Below, piece by piece: positions 31,732 to 40,802 of a stretch of DNA of 46,966 nt. This DNA comes from an uncultured Kiritimatiellota bacterium (GTDB lineage: Bacteria; Verrucomicrobiota; Kiritimatiellia; RFP12; UBA1067): the NCBI GenBank assembly GCA_934675625.1, contig CAKURH010000015.1:1-46966 (forward strand), read 5' to 3'. Position numbers and translations under genes: made by a program. The first letter of the stretch is position 1. Each line of letters starts with the position of its first letter. The notes below the pieces were generated by a model. It was not told the DNA's origin. It worked only from the letters and a program-made list of their open reading frames with translations, and ran no database searches.

Positions 31732-34005
31732 ATGGAAAGCGTTGAAGCTGTTGACGAACTGAACGACACGCGCGGCATCGGGCTGAAGGACTTGGTGCTC
31801 GCGATGTTGGCGGGGGCGATTGCCGCTGTCACGATTCTCGTCTGGGGCATTCCCGGACTCGACCCCGCGATGTGGAACGAGGCCGCCGTCGCCGCGCAGA
31901 TCCGTCCGCCGCAGACGATTTTCCCCGGCTTCTGGCGCATCGTCTCGGTCGGACTCTTCTCGGCGTTCGGCGTGAGCGGTGCGATTCGCGTCCTCACGTT
32001 CGTCGGTGCGGCGCTCGGCGGCGTTTCGGTCGCGCTCGTCTACCTGATCGTGCGCCAGACGCTCGCGCTCCTCATCCGCACGGGGCGGCCCTATGCCGTC
32101 TGGAGCAACCGCATCGCGCCGTTCTTCGCCTTTGTCGCGGCGGTGCTCTTCGGCCTGAGCGATCCGCTCTCGCGCATCGCGCGCGTCCTCTCGCCGTCCC
32201 TGCTGCGGTTCACGGTCGTCCTTGTCGTCGTCCACCTCGCGCTGCGCTGGTTCGTGGCCGGTGGACGTTGGCGGCTCTTCCCGCTCGTCGCGCTGATGGG
32301 CCTGCTCGCGGCGGAGACGCCGTTCGGGTTCCTGTTGCCTGTCCTGTTCATCGGCGCCTACATCCTTGTCTGGCACGGCATCGTCGACAGCCTCTTCCCG
32401 AAGCCGGAGAAGCTGCCCGAACCGGACGAACTGCCGAAGTGGCGCATGTTCTTCCTCTTCTTCGGCGCGCTGGCGCTTGCGGCGTATTTGAACGCGGCGG
32501 AATTCGTCTCGCTGGGCGGCGCCGTGGCCAACGGCTGGGGCGCGAACGACGTCTACTTCCGCTACGCGGGCGGCTACTGGCGCGTCTTCGCGGGCGCGGC
32601 GAGCGTCGTCGGCTGGGTGCTGGGCCTCGTCTTCGGCGTGCTGCCGCTCCTCGTCGCGCTGAAGGTCTTCCCGATGGTCACGCGCGATGACCGCCCGATG
32701 CCGTTTAACCTCGGCGTGCTCCTCTTCCTCGTCGGGATGCTGGCGGTCATGCAGTGCGGCGCGCTGCCCGCCGCGCGGTTCTGGACGTTCACGAAGGACA
32801 TCGTGCTCGTGCAGAGCGGCTTTCTGCTCGCGTTCTTCACGTTCTGCGCGATGGTCGCGCTCGCGCTCTTCGGCGCGGCGTTCGCCTTCGAGTGCCAGCG
32901 CACGTACCTCGGCGAGGACGAGCGGCGTCCGGGCGTCCTCCTGCGCGGGCTCGTGCCGTGCCTGACGGCCGTCGTCGTCGCGCTCGCGTGCCGGACGGTG
33001 CCGAAGCCGGTCGAGACCGAGATGCAGCGCATCGTCGACGACGCGGTGCGCGAGACGGTCGCGGAATGCGGCGACGCGAAGTATCTCTTCACGGACGGCC
33101 ATCTTGATGCGGCGGTCGAGCTGTGCGCGAAAGACCGGGGACAGGCCCTCTACACGCTCAACATGATGTCCGGCGCGCGCGCGTGGGAATGCGCGGTGCG
33201 GTCGCGTCCGTTCGCGGTCGAGTCGGACGACTGGCAGCACGCGCAGACGGGCGTGCCGGCGCTCTTGCGCATCTGGGCCGGCGAGAAGGTCGGCGGCATG
33301 GACGAGGCGGCGATTCAGCTCGGCTTCGAGTTCTGGAAGCGCGAGCGCAAGCCGCTGCCGACGCTCTCCGGCATGGTCGCGCGCGAGAAGGGGCTGGACG
33401 CGGCGACGGCCCAGGCCGGCATCGCGCGCTCGAAAGTCCTCGCCGACCGCATTCTCGCGCTCGCGCCGAAGACGGAGGCGGCCGACCCGTCGCCCGCGCT
33501 TGCGAGCGCGTTCTCGGCCGTCTCGTGGCGGCTCTCGCGCTTTGCGCGCATCCGCGAGGACGCGGAACTCGCGAACGACCTCGACGAGTCGAACACGGCC
33601 CTGAAGAAGATGCTGTCCGTCATCGAGCAGGAGCGCCAGCGGACGTTTCTGCAGATGACGCCGCGCGAGGGCCTGCAGATCGCCCTGAAGCGCGCGAACT
33701 TCGCGGAGGCGCGCCGCTATGCGGCGGCCGTCCTGCGCGCGAACGAGGACGATGCCGAGGCGAACTTCGCGATGGGCATGAGCTCGCTGACGGGCAACCG
33801 CTACGCGGACGCCGAACGCTACTTGAGCCGCTGTCTCAAGGTGCGGCCCAACGAGCCGGCCGTGCTGAACAACCTCTCGATCATCTGCCGCAAGCTGCGC
33901 CGCTACAAGGAGGCGGAGGACTACGCGCGCCGCGCGCTGAAGATCCTGCCGGATTCGCCGGAGGTCAAGCAGACGCTTGCCGACGCCCTCAAGAAGGCCC
34001 CGTAA
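31732..34005 (+). CDS. Large polytopic membrane protein with C-terminal TPR repeats
   Basis: 757 aa. Residues ~20-430 contain about ten hydrophobic helices (LVLAMLAGAIAAVTILVWGI; FLLAFFTFCAMVALALFGAAFAF) with an early loop GLDPAMWNEAAVAA. That is reminiscent of the DUF2723/glycosyltransferase-like membrane family. The C-terminal ~120 residues hold at least two tetratricopeptide repeats (NRYADAERYLSRCLKVRPNE; RRYKEAEDYARRALKILPDS). A role in envelope glycan or lipid assembly would fit its place before mraY, but no catalytic motif was recognised. Own promoter upstream; 39 nt to mraY. Confidence 0.6.
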   Translation: MESVEAVDELNDTRGIGLKDLVLAMLAGAIAAVTILVWGIPGLDPAMWNEAAVAAQIRPPQTIFPGFWRIVSVGLFSAFGVSGAIRVLTFVGAALGGVSVALVYLIVRQTLALLIRTGRPYAVWSNRIAPFFAFVAAVLFGLSDPLSRIARVLSPSLLRFTVVLVVVHLALRWFVAGGRWRLFPLVALMGLLAAETPFGFLLPVLFIGAYILVWHGIVDSLFPKPEKLPEPDELPKWRMFFLFFGALALAAYLNAAEFVSLGGAVANGWGANDVYFRYAGGYWRVFAGAASVVGWVLGLVFGVLPLLVALKVFPMVTRDDRPMPFNLGVLLFLVGMLAVMQCGALPAARFWTFTKDIVLVQSGFLLAFFTFCAMVALALFGAAFAFECQRTYLGEDERRPGVLLRGLVPCLTAVVVALACRTVPKPVETEMQRIVDDAVRETVAECGDAKYLFTDGHLDAAVELCAKDRGQALYTLNMMSGARAWECAVRSRPFAVESDDWQHAQTGVPALLRIWAGEKVGGMDEAAIQLGFEFWKRERKPLPTLSGMVAREKGLDAATAQAGIARSKVLADRILALAPKTEAADPSPALASAFSAVSWRLSRFARIREDAELANDLDESNTALKKMLSVIEQERQRTFLQMTPREGLQIALKRANFAEARRYAAAVLRANEDDAEANFAMGMSSLTGNRYADAERYLSRCLKVRPNEPAVLNNLSIICRKLRRYKEAEDYARRALKILPDSPEVKQTLADALKKAP

Positions 34006-34044
34006 GCCGTGTCCGCCGTTTCATTCGAGAGGGCCTAATACGCG

Positions 34045-35172
34045 ATGATCTACTACCTGTCGAACTTTCTGCAGCCGTTTTGGGGGCCGTTCCGCCTCCT
34101 TCAGTCGCACGCCCTCCTGCTGGCGGGCGGCGCGTTCACGGCGGCGTTCCTGACCTGGATTCTTCTGCCGCGCCTCTGGAGCCGACTGCCGCGCGATCGC
34201 GGCAAGGCCCAGTTGAAGGATCTCGGCGGCATGGGCAGCCAGGGCAAGCCGACGGGGGCGGGGCTCTGGGTGTCGCTGATCGCGCTCCCGGTCGTCATCC
34301 TTTTTGCGCCGCTCAAGTTCTGGGATCTTGCCGCCGTCTTCGCGCTCTACGGGGCGATGCTCTTCGGCTATCTTGACGATCAGGCGCGCGTGCCGTGGGG
34401 CGAGCTCAAGAAGGGCCTCCTCGATGCCGTCGTCTCGGTCGCGATTGCCGTCTTCATCTTCTTGGGGCACCACGAGGTCGTGGACGGGTCGCACGTGATG
34501 ATCGCGTGGCTGCCGTTCGTGAAGGGGCCCGTCCTGATGAACGGCGTCGGCGTCTGGCTCATTCACGCCTGGGCCTACGTGCCGGTCGCGGCGTTTGTCC
34601 TCTGGTTCACGATGAACGCGACGAACTGCTCGGACGGCGTGGACGGCCTCGCGGGGACGCTGACGCTCATCGCGCTCGGCATGCTGGCGGTCGTCCTCTA
34701 CGTGGTCGTCGGCTACCGTCCCGTCGCGCACTACTTTCTCATCCCCGTCTACGCCGAGGCGGCGCGCTGGGCGATTGTCGTGATGATCGTCGCCGGGGCG
34801 TTTGGCGGCTACCTCTGGTACAACGCCGAGCCGTCGAAGATTCTGATGGGCGACGCGGGCAGCCGCTATCTCGGCATCCTCGTCGCGACGGCCTCGCTTA
34901 TGACGGGCAACCCGTTCATCGTCCTCGCACTCGCGCCAATCGTGCTCGTGAACGGCGGCGGCGGCCTCGGCAAGCTCGTTTTGCTGCGCCTTGCGAAGAA
35001 GGTCGGCTTCGACATCGGGGAGGACAGCCTGATCCGCAAGATCCGCTTTCCGCTGCACGACCACTGCAAGAAGAACCTGAAGTGGTCGAACGCGCAGGTG
35101 CTGATGCGGTTCGTGCTGCTGCAGCTCGTCGTCATGCCGGCGCTGCTGCTGATCCTGCTGAAGGTTCGCTGA
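34045..35172 (+). CDS. mraY: Phospho-N-acetylmuramoyl-pentapeptide transferase (MraY)
   Basis: 375 aa polytopic inner-membrane enzyme. It transfers phospho-MurNAc-pentapeptide to undecaprenyl phosphate (lipid I synthesis). Conserved sites are FGYLDDQAR (the Asp pair in the first catalytic loop), NATNCSDGVDGLAG and MGDAGSRYLG. The usual PHHHH-type His motif is represented by FPLHDHCKKN. It stands apart from the usual mra/mur cluster; flanking genes are not cell-wall enzymes. The His motif is weaker than in model enzymes, so a related polyprenyl-phosphate transferase (e.g. WecA/Rfe) was considered. The DGLAG and MGDAGS context and length favour MraY. Confidence 0.82.
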   Translation: MIYYLSNFLQPFWGPFRLLQSHALLLAGGAFTAAFLTWILLPRLWSRLPRDRGKAQLKDLGGMGSQGKPTGAGLWVSLIALPVVILFAPLKFWDLAAVFALYGAMLFGYLDDQARVPWGELKKGLLDAVVSVAIAVFIFLGHHEVVDGSHVMIAWLPFVKGPVLMNGVGVWLIHAWAYVPVAAFVLWFTMNATNCSDGVDGLAGTLTLIALGMLAVVLYVVVGYRPVAHYFLIPVYAEAARWAIVVMIVAGAFGGYLWYNAEPSKILMGDAGSRYLGILVATASLMTGNPFIVLALAPIVLVNGGGGLGKLVLLRLAKKVGFDIGEDSLIRKIRFPLHDHCKKNLKWSNAQVLMRFVLLQLVVMPALLLILLKVR

Positions 35173-35178
35173 CGCGCG

Positions 35179-36081
35179 ATGGGCATCCTCGCGACAGTCC
35201 TTTTGCTCGCGCTTTCGCGCGCGGAGATGATCGAGCGGTTCAAGTCGCCCGTCCTGACGCAGGCGGAAGGGCTCGTGAAGGTCTATGCGAACTGCGCGGT
35301 CGACGTGCGCCGCGAGTTCCAGGCACCCATCGCGCGTTTCGCCGGCGAGACCGTGACGGCCCTCGCGCGCGCCGCCCAGCGGCCGCTCGTGCGCGTCGCC
35401 CAGCCGGGCATCGTCCTGCACCTCGGTGACGTGCGCACGAACTGCACGGACGTCCTCGTGCGCGTCGCGACGAACGGCGAAGCGGTCGTGACGCGGCTCT
35501 TTCTGCCCAACCCCGCGCAGACGGACCTGGATGCCCTGCGCACGGAGGTCGTCCGCGCCTACTTTCGCGCGGTGGAGAGGCGTGAGCTTTCGGTTGCGGA
35601 TGCGCAGGAGGCCTATCGCCTGACGGATCCCGACTATCGGCGCGCGGGTGCGCGGCGGCGTCTCGCGGACTGGCTGGATCGGGCGGAAGGCGCGGACGCG
35701 GACGGCTTTCGTCTGCTCTACCACGTGTTCAAGCCGGGGACGCTCAGCCGCATCGAGGCGCGCGTCTTCGCGTCGCGGCTGCGGCTCTATCCCCGGACGC
35801 TGGCCCGCCCGTTCTGCGGACGCTTTGACGCGCTCGCGTTCCGCGAGGCGATTGCCTGCGCGCAGGTCGATCCGCACGTCCGTCTCGCGGCGCTCGACAA
35901 GGCGAACGAGCTGCCGGTCTTCGGCGGTGGACGTGGCGAGGGGCTTCAGGCGGCGGCGACGGCCTATCGCGCCTTCCTGCTGGCGCTGGCCCAGGGCGAC
36001 CAGTCGGAAGACGCGTTGCGCGATCTGCTGGAGGCGGCGGACACAAAGCTCAATGTCGCCTACGAGGAAGCGCGTTTTTGA
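35179..36081 (+). CDS. Hypothetical protein (300 aa), possibly exported
   Basis: Starts six bases after mraY. The N-terminus MGILATVLLLALSRA is hydrophobic and short, like a minimal signal sequence. The rest is Ala/Arg/Leu-rich and mostly helical, with no motif I recognise. Paired segments such as RLTDPDYRRAGARRRLADWLDRAEG suggest helical repeats. Its stop codon (36079-36081) doubles as the TGA of the next gene's extended -10 promoter. Confidence 0.6.
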   Translation: MGILATVLLLALSRAEMIERFKSPVLTQAEGLVKVYANCAVDVRREFQAPIARFAGETVTALARAAQRPLVRVAQPGIVLHLGDVRTNCTDVLVRVATNGEAVVTRLFLPNPAQTDLDALRTEVVRAYFRAVERRELSVADAQEAYRLTDPDYRRAGARRRLADWLDRAEGADADGFRLLYHVFKPGTLSRIEARVFASRLRLYPRTLARPFCGRFDALAFREAIACAQVDPHVRLAALDKANELPVFGGGRGEGLQAAATAYRAFLLALAQGDQSEDALRDLLEAADTKLNVAYEEARF

Positions 36082-36087
36082 TATAAT
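36079..36087 (+). promoter_or_regulatory. Extended -10 promoter of the flavodiiron gene
   Basis: TTTTTGA plus TATAAT then ACGC, a clean copy of the window consensus. The TGA is also the stop codon of the previous gene. Confidence 0.75.
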
Positions 36088-36127
36088 ACGCCCTCAGCAA
36101 TTTCAAGACAGGAGAGAGGAACCGAAA

Positions 36128-37297
36128 ATGAAAATCACCGAAGACATCCAGTACGTGGGCGTCAACGACCACCAGGTTGACCTGTTCGAGGGGCAGTATC
36201 CCGTGCCGAACGGCATGGCTTACAACTCCTATGTCGTCCTGGACGAGAAGATCACCGTCTTCGACACGGTTGACCAGCACTTCGGCGCGGAATGGCTCGG
36301 CAACATCCGGGCGATTCTCGGCGACCAGAAGCCGGCCTACCTCGTCGTCCAGCACATGGAGCCGGACCATTCGGCGAACGTCGCGGCGTTCATGGCCGCC
36401 TACCCGGACGCGCAGGTCGTCTCGTCCGCCCCGGCGTTCACGATGATGAAGAACTTCTTCGGCACGGACTGGGCTGACCGCCGAATCGTCGTGAAGGAGG
36501 GCGACACGCTCGTGACGGGCCGCCACACGTTCGCGTTCGTCGCCGCGCCGATGGTGCACTGGCCGGAGGTGATCGTCACGTACGACACGACGGACAAGGT
36601 GCTCTTCTCGGCGGACGGCTTCGGCAAGTTCGGCGCGAACGACGTCGTCGACCCCGAAGGGTGGGACTGCGAGGCGCGCCGCTACTACATTGGCATCGTC
36701 GGCAAGTACGGCGCGCAGACGATGGCGCTCCTGAAGAAGGCGGCCGGGCTCGACATCCGGATCATCTGCCCGTTGCATGGCCCCGTCCTCGACACGCCAG
36801 AGGCGATTGCGCACGCGGTCAAGCAGTACACGACGTGGGCGAGCTACGCCGTCGAGTCGGAGGGCGTGCTCATCGCCTACACGTCGGTCTACGGGCACAC
36901 GAAGGCGGCGGTCGAACGGCTCGCCGAGATGCTGAAGGCGCGCGGCTGCCCGAAGGTCGTCGTCGCCGACCTCGCGCGCGACGAGATGTTCGAAACGATC
37001 GAGGACGCCTTCCGCTACGGCAAGCTCGTCCTCGCGACGACGACCTACAACGCCGAGATCTTCCCGTTCATGCGCACGTTCATCACCCACCTGACGGAGC
37101 GCAACTACCAGAACCGCATGATCGGCCTCATCGAGAACGGCTCGTGGGCACCGACGGCGGCGCGCGTGATGAAGGGCCTCTTCGAGAAGTCGAAGAACAT
37201 CACGTTCTGCGCGAACACGGTGCACATCAAGTCCGCCCTGAACGAGCAGTCGACGGGCGAACTCGCCGCGCTCGCGGACGAGCTTTGCCGCGCATGA
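36128..37297 (+). CDS. Flavodiiron protein (FprA/A-type, O2 or NO reductase)
   Basis: 389 aa. The N-terminal metallo-beta-lactamase-like domain carries the diiron ligands in QHMEPDHSAN (HxExDH), later MVHWPE and CPLHGPVL. The C-terminal flavodoxin domain starts IAYTSVYGHTKAAVERLAEML (FMN phosphate loop) and includes LATTTYNAEIFPFM. Such cytoplasmic enzymes reduce oxygen to water or nitric oxide to nitrous oxide, protecting anaerobes. No rubredoxin domain is attached, so an external electron donor is needed. Start at 36128 behind AGGAGAGAGG, with its own promoter. Presence supports an anaerobic lifestyle. Confidence 0.93.
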   Translation: MKITEDIQYVGVNDHQVDLFEGQYPVPNGMAYNSYVVLDEKITVFDTVDQHFGAEWLGNIRAILGDQKPAYLVVQHMEPDHSANVAAFMAAYPDAQVVSSAPAFTMMKNFFGTDWADRRIVVKEGDTLVTGRHTFAFVAAPMVHWPEVIVTYDTTDKVLFSADGFGKFGANDVVDPEGWDCEARRYYIGIVGKYGAQTMALLKKAAGLDIRIICPLHGPVLDTPEAIAHAVKQYTTWASYAVESEGVLIAYTSVYGHTKAAVERLAEMLKARGCPKVVVADLARDEMFETIEDAFRYGKLVLATTTYNAEIFPFMRTFITHLTERNYQNRMIGLIENGSWAPTAARVMKGLFEKSKNITFCANTVHIKSALNEQSTGELAALADELCRA

Positions 37298-37322
37298 GAC
37301 AGGAAGACAGAGGGAAACGAAC

Positions 37323-38720
37323 ATGAAGAACCTGCTGGGCATGGTTGTGGCGCTTGCGGCGGCGACGGCCGGCGCGCGGACGTTTGAGGTGACGGCGTGG
37401 CGCGGCGAGACGGTCGCGGCGCGTGTGCCGGACTTCTGCGAACTGGGCGAGACCCCGGACGGCCTGACGATCCGTCGCGGCGTCCTGAAGTCCGTCAAGT
37501 ACGCGCCGGAGCCGGAGAGCCTGCAGCGGCTGGAGGTCTACGACCGCGTCAAGTGGACGAAGGACGATGACGACGACGGCCCGCGCGTGGTGGAGATCGC
37601 CGTGCCGGCGGACGCGAAGCCGGGCGCCTACGTCTGCGGCATGATGCGCGTGACGGTCATCGACCGCGTGCTGCCGCCGGCGAAGGAATGGAAGTACTAC
37701 CTCGACCTTTGGCAGCACCCGTGGGCCGTCGCGCGCCTCGCGAAGGCGAAGCCGTTCTCGAAGAAGCACTACGCGGCGATGAAGCCCGTCTGGGAACTGC
37801 TCGCGACGGCGGGACAGAAGACGATCACCGTCCCGATTCTCGACCAACCGTGGGATCACCAGTGCCGCGACGCCTACCACTCGCTGGTGGAAAATGGCGA
37901 TTTCCGCCTTTTCGACGAGTACGTGCAGTTCTGCCTCGACTGCGGTCTGGGGCCGGACATCTCGTGTTACTCGCTCTGCCCGTGGACGCTCGGCAAGACG
38001 ATTGATGAAGACGAGCTGGAGAAGCGCTGGGGCGCGTTCCTCGATAAGTTCGCCGCGCACGTCAAGGCGAAGGGCTGGTTCGAGCATACGCTCATGGCGA
38101 TGGACGAGCGCGCGCCGGAAGACGTCGCGAAGGTCGCGCGGTTCGTTCAGCGGCACGCGCCGGGCATGCGCATCTCGATGGCCGGCAACCGCAAGCCGAG
38201 CGACTTCAAAGGCATCACGATCGACGTCTATTCGCAGGTTCTCGTCGCGGACTGCGTGACGCCCGAGTTCCTGTCCGAGGCGGCCGAACGCCGCGCGAAG
38301 GGCTTCGTCACGACGCAGTATGTCTGCTGTTGGCCGACGTCTCCGAACACGTTCCTGTCGTCGAGGCCCGGCGAGGCGTTCTGGTGCGGGGTGTCGCCGG
38401 CGTTCCTCGGACTCGACGGCTTCCTGCGCTGGGCGTGGAACAGCTGGCCGCAGAACCCGAAGGAGGACGCGACGTACGGAGACTGGAGTTCGGGTGACAC
38501 GTTCCTCTGCTATCCGAAGGGCGAACCGTCGTGGCGCTTCCTCGAACTGCGCAACGGCATCGTCGCGGCGGAGAAGGCGCGCATCCTGAAGGAGCAGGGA
38601 CTCTTCGCGGACGCGTTTGCGCAGGTCGCCGCGCTCTACAACGTGAAGCAGGCGAACGAAAGAAAGTGCAATTTCAAGGATATCCGTCGGAAGACGCTGG
38701 AACTGGTGAATCGCAAGTGA
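37323..38720 (+). CDS. Exported GH123/DUF4091-like glycosidase
   Basis: 465 aa with a signal peptide (MKNLLGMVVALAAATAGA). After a small beta domain the sequence enters a barrel with YYLDLWQHPWAVAR, a DUF4091/GH123 hallmark. LMAMDERAPEDV follows, whose Asp-Glu pair matches the substrate-assisted catalytic residues of GH123 N-acetyl-beta-galactosaminidases. GFLRWAWNSWPQNP and YPKGEPSWRFLELRNGI are also family-typical. Probably releases N-acetylhexosamine from glycans outside the cytoplasm. The stop overlaps the GTG start of the aminotransferase gene. Confidence 0.82.
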   Translation: MKNLLGMVVALAAATAGARTFEVTAWRGETVAARVPDFCELGETPDGLTIRRGVLKSVKYAPEPESLQRLEVYDRVKWTKDDDDDGPRVVEIAVPADAKPGAYVCGMMRVTVIDRVLPPAKEWKYYLDLWQHPWAVARLAKAKPFSKKHYAAMKPVWELLATAGQKTITVPILDQPWDHQCRDAYHSLVENGDFRLFDEYVQFCLDCGLGPDISCYSLCPWTLGKTIDEDELEKRWGAFLDKFAAHVKAKGWFEHTLMAMDERAPEDVAKVARFVQRHAPGMRISMAGNRKPSDFKGITIDVYSQVLVADCVTPEFLSEAAERRAKGFVTTQYVCCWPTSPNTFLSSRPGEAFWCGVSPAFLGLDGFLRWAWNSWPQNPKEDATYGDWSSGDTFLCYPKGEPSWRFLELRNGIVAAEKARILKEQGLFADAFAQVAALYNVKQANERKCNFKDIRRKTLELVNRK

Positions 38721-39907
38721 ACAATCGGACGAGAGTCGCGCCGCACGTCGCGGCGCTGCCGAAGAGCGGCATCCGCAAGTTCTTCGACATCGTGGCCCAG
38801 CGGAAGGACGTCGTTTCGCTCGGCGTCGGCGAGCCGGACTTCGACACGCCGTGGCACATCGCGCGCGCGGCCGTGACGTGTCTGGAGGACGGCGGGACGC
38901 ACTACACCTCGAACCTCGGCACGCCCGAACTGCGTCAGGCCATCTGCCGCTACCTTGAACGCCGCTTTGGCGCGGCGTTCGATTGGCAGAAGGAAGTGCT
39001 CGTCACGGTCGGCGTGTCGGAGGCCATCGACCTCGCGATTCGCGCGATCTGCTCGCCGGGCGACGAGATCCTCTACCACGAGCCGTGCTTCGTCTCGTAT
39101 GCGCCGACGATTCGCCTCGCGCACGCCGTGCCGGTCTGCGTCGAGACGCGTGTCGAAGACGAGTTCCGCCTGACGGTCGAGGCGCTGGAGCGGAAGGTGA
39201 CGCCGAAGACGAAGGCGATTCTCCTCAACTTCCCGTGCAACCCGACGGGGGCCGTCCTCTCGCACGATGACATGCGGGCGATTCTCGCGTTCGCCGCGAA
39301 GCACGATTTGCTGATTTTGGCCGACGAGGTCTATTCGGAGCTGAACTACGTCGAGACGGCGGGCGACGCGGGCGACAGCCGGCGGCTGCCGTCCTTCGCG
39401 GCGTTCCCCGACTGCCGCGACCGCGTGATTCTCCTGAACGGCTTCTCGAAGTCGTGGGCGATGACGGGCTTCCGTCTCGGTTACGCCTGCGGGCCGTCCG
39501 ACGTCATCGACGCGATGATGAAGATTCACCAGTACGGCATCATGTCCGCCCCGACGCTCTCGCAGGCGGCGGGTGTCGAGGCGATGGATCACGGCGACAA
39601 GGAGGTCGCGCGCATGCGCCACGAGTATCGCCGCCGCCGCGACTACCTCGTGCCCGCGCTCAACGCGATGGGGCTGAAGACTCTGCTGCCGAAGGGCGCG
39701 TTCTACATCTTCGCCGACATCCGCGCGACGGGGCTTTCGGACGAGGACTTCGCCCTGAGGCTCCTGAACGACTATGGCGTCGCCGTCGTGCCGGGCAGCG
39801 CGTTCGGCCCGTGTGGTGCGGGGTTCGTCCGCATGTCGTACGCGACGTCGCTGGAGAAGATCCACCTTGCCGTCGCGCGGATGCAGAAGATGCGGGCGGC
39901 GACATGA
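38717..39907 (+). CDS. PLP-dependent class I/II aminotransferase
   Basis: 396 aa. The start is GTG at 38717, overlapping the preceding stop (GTGA). Fold type I features are VVSLGVGEPDFDTP, LNFPCNPTGAVLS, ILADEVYSELNY, and the PLP-binding lysine in NGFSKSWAMTGFRLGY. A C-terminal FVRMSYATSLEKI places it in the aspartate/aromatic aminotransferase (AAT-I) group. The substrate cannot be settled from motifs; aspartate, aromatic or N-succinyl-diaminopimelate transaminases share this pattern. Four bases overlap the next gene (ATGA). Confidence 0.88.
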   Translation: MNNRTRVAPHVAALPKSGIRKFFDIVAQRKDVVSLGVGEPDFDTPWHIARAAVTCLEDGGTHYTSNLGTPELRQAICRYLERRFGAAFDWQKEVLVTVGVSEAIDLAIRAICSPGDEILYHEPCFVSYAPTIRLAHAVPVCVETRVEDEFRLTVEALERKVTPKTKAILLNFPCNPTGAVLSHDDMRAILAFAAKHDLLILADEVYSELNYVETAGDAGDSRRLPSFAAFPDCRDRVILLNGFSKSWAMTGFRLGYACGPSDVIDAMMKIHQYGIMSAPTLSQAAGVEAMDHGDKEVARMRHEYRRRRDYLVPALNAMGLKTLLPKGAFYIFADIRATGLSDEDFALRLLNDYGVAVVPGSAFGPCGAGFVRMSYATSLEKIHLAVARMQKMRAAT

Positions 39908-40587
39908 GGTCGAAGTTCCTTCCCTTTGAGATTCTCTACGAAGACCGCGACCTGATCGTCATCGACAAGCCGGCGGGGCTCCTGACGACGCACACGAAGC
40001 TTGTCGGGCGCGTCGCGCGCGAGACCCAGGCGACGGCGGAGAACTACCTGAACGACTACGTGCGCAAGGGCCAGCGGCGCAGCGCGAAGCGCGTCTGGCT
40101 CGTCCACCGGCTTGACCGCGAGACGAGCGGCGTCATGATGTTCGCGAAGGACGAATGCCTCGCGGATGCGATTCGCGACCGCTGGAACGAGCTGACCGAG
40201 AAGACCTACCGCGCGCGCGTCGAGGGTGTGCTCGCCGAGGAGAAGGGCGTCTTCGAGTCGTATCTGCGCGACGACCCGAAGACGCTGAAGGTGTCGAGCG
40301 TCAGGGATCCGAAGCTCGGCAAGCTTGCGCGCACCGAGTGGCGGCGCCTTTCTGTCGCGCGCGGCACGACACTCGTCGAGGTCGCGCTCAAGTCGGGCCG
40401 CAAGAACCAGATCCGCGTCCATTTCAGCGAAGCGGGGCATCCCGTCGTCGGCGACGTCAAGTACGGCGCGAAGAAGGCCGATCGTCTGCACCTGCGATCC
40501 GTCCGCCTCGTCTTCACGCATCCCGTGACGGGAAAAAAGTTCGATTTCGCGGCGAATCTGCGCGCGGGCAGTGGTGTGTCCGCCTGA
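39904..40587 (+). CDS. RluA-family RNA pseudouridine synthase
   Basis: 227 aa. Catalytic motif HRLDRETSGVMMFAK carries the essential Asp; ILYEDRDLIVIDKPAGLLT is the usual N-terminal strand pair. The C-terminal KNQIRVHFSEAGHPVVGDVKYG is the second RluA signature. No S4 domain, and the length is short, resembling RluA/RluC catalytic cores. It isomerises uridine in rRNA or tRNA; the exact site is unknown. Translationally coupled to the aminotransferase gene. Confidence 0.9.
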   Translation: MRSKFLPFEILYEDRDLIVIDKPAGLLTTHTKLVGRVARETQATAENYLNDYVRKGQRRSAKRVWLVHRLDRETSGVMMFAKDECLADAIRDRWNELTEKTYRARVEGVLAEEKGVFESYLRDDPKTLKVSSVRDPKLGKLARTEWRRLSVARGTTLVEVALKSGRKNQIRVHFSEAGHPVVGDVKYGAKKADRLHLRSVRLVFTHPVTGKKFDFAANLRAGSGVSA

Positions 40588-40591
40588 ATTG

Positions 40592-40600
40592 TGATACAAT
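40592..40600 (+). promoter_or_regulatory. Extended -10 promoter, leaderless arrangement
   Basis: TGA plus TACAAT ends seven bases before the ATG at 40608, so transcription would start at or next to the start codon. It follows the RluA-like stop by only four bases. Confidence 0.6.
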
Positions 40601-40607
40601 ACGAACC

Positions 40608-40787
40608 ATGAAAAAAGAAGCGCTTGTCTTTCTCGCGGTGGTCGTCGTCTCGCTCGTGACGGCGCACGTCTGCCACACCCATTTCCCCGGCGTTGCGCCG
40701 ATGATCAAGCCGATGGCCTGGCCGTTCGTCTGCCTTGCGGTTCTGCTCGTGCGGCGGCTCGCGGCGCAGCGGAAGCGCGACCGCTAA
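40608..40787 (+). CDS. Small two-helix membrane protein (59 aa)
   Basis: Two hydrophobic stretches (ALVFLAVVVVSLVTA and WPFVCLAVLLV) flank a short loop HVCHTHFPGVAPMIKPM. The Cys/His-rich loop could bind a metal, but this is only suggestive. A basic tail (RRLAAQRKRDR) should lie in the cytoplasm. It has its own -10 box and lies 15 nt before proA. No known family recognised. Confidence 0.6.
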   Translation: MKKEALVFLAVVVVSLVTAHVCHTHFPGVAPMIKPMAWPFVCLAVLLVRRLAAQRKRDR

Positions 40788-40802
40788 ACGGGAGGCACGA
40801 CG

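Noticed and set aside
34045..35172. Alternative call as WecA/Rfe-type transferase
   Set aside because: NATNCSDGVDGLAG and MGDAGSRYLG with this length fit MraY better, although the His motif is atypical.
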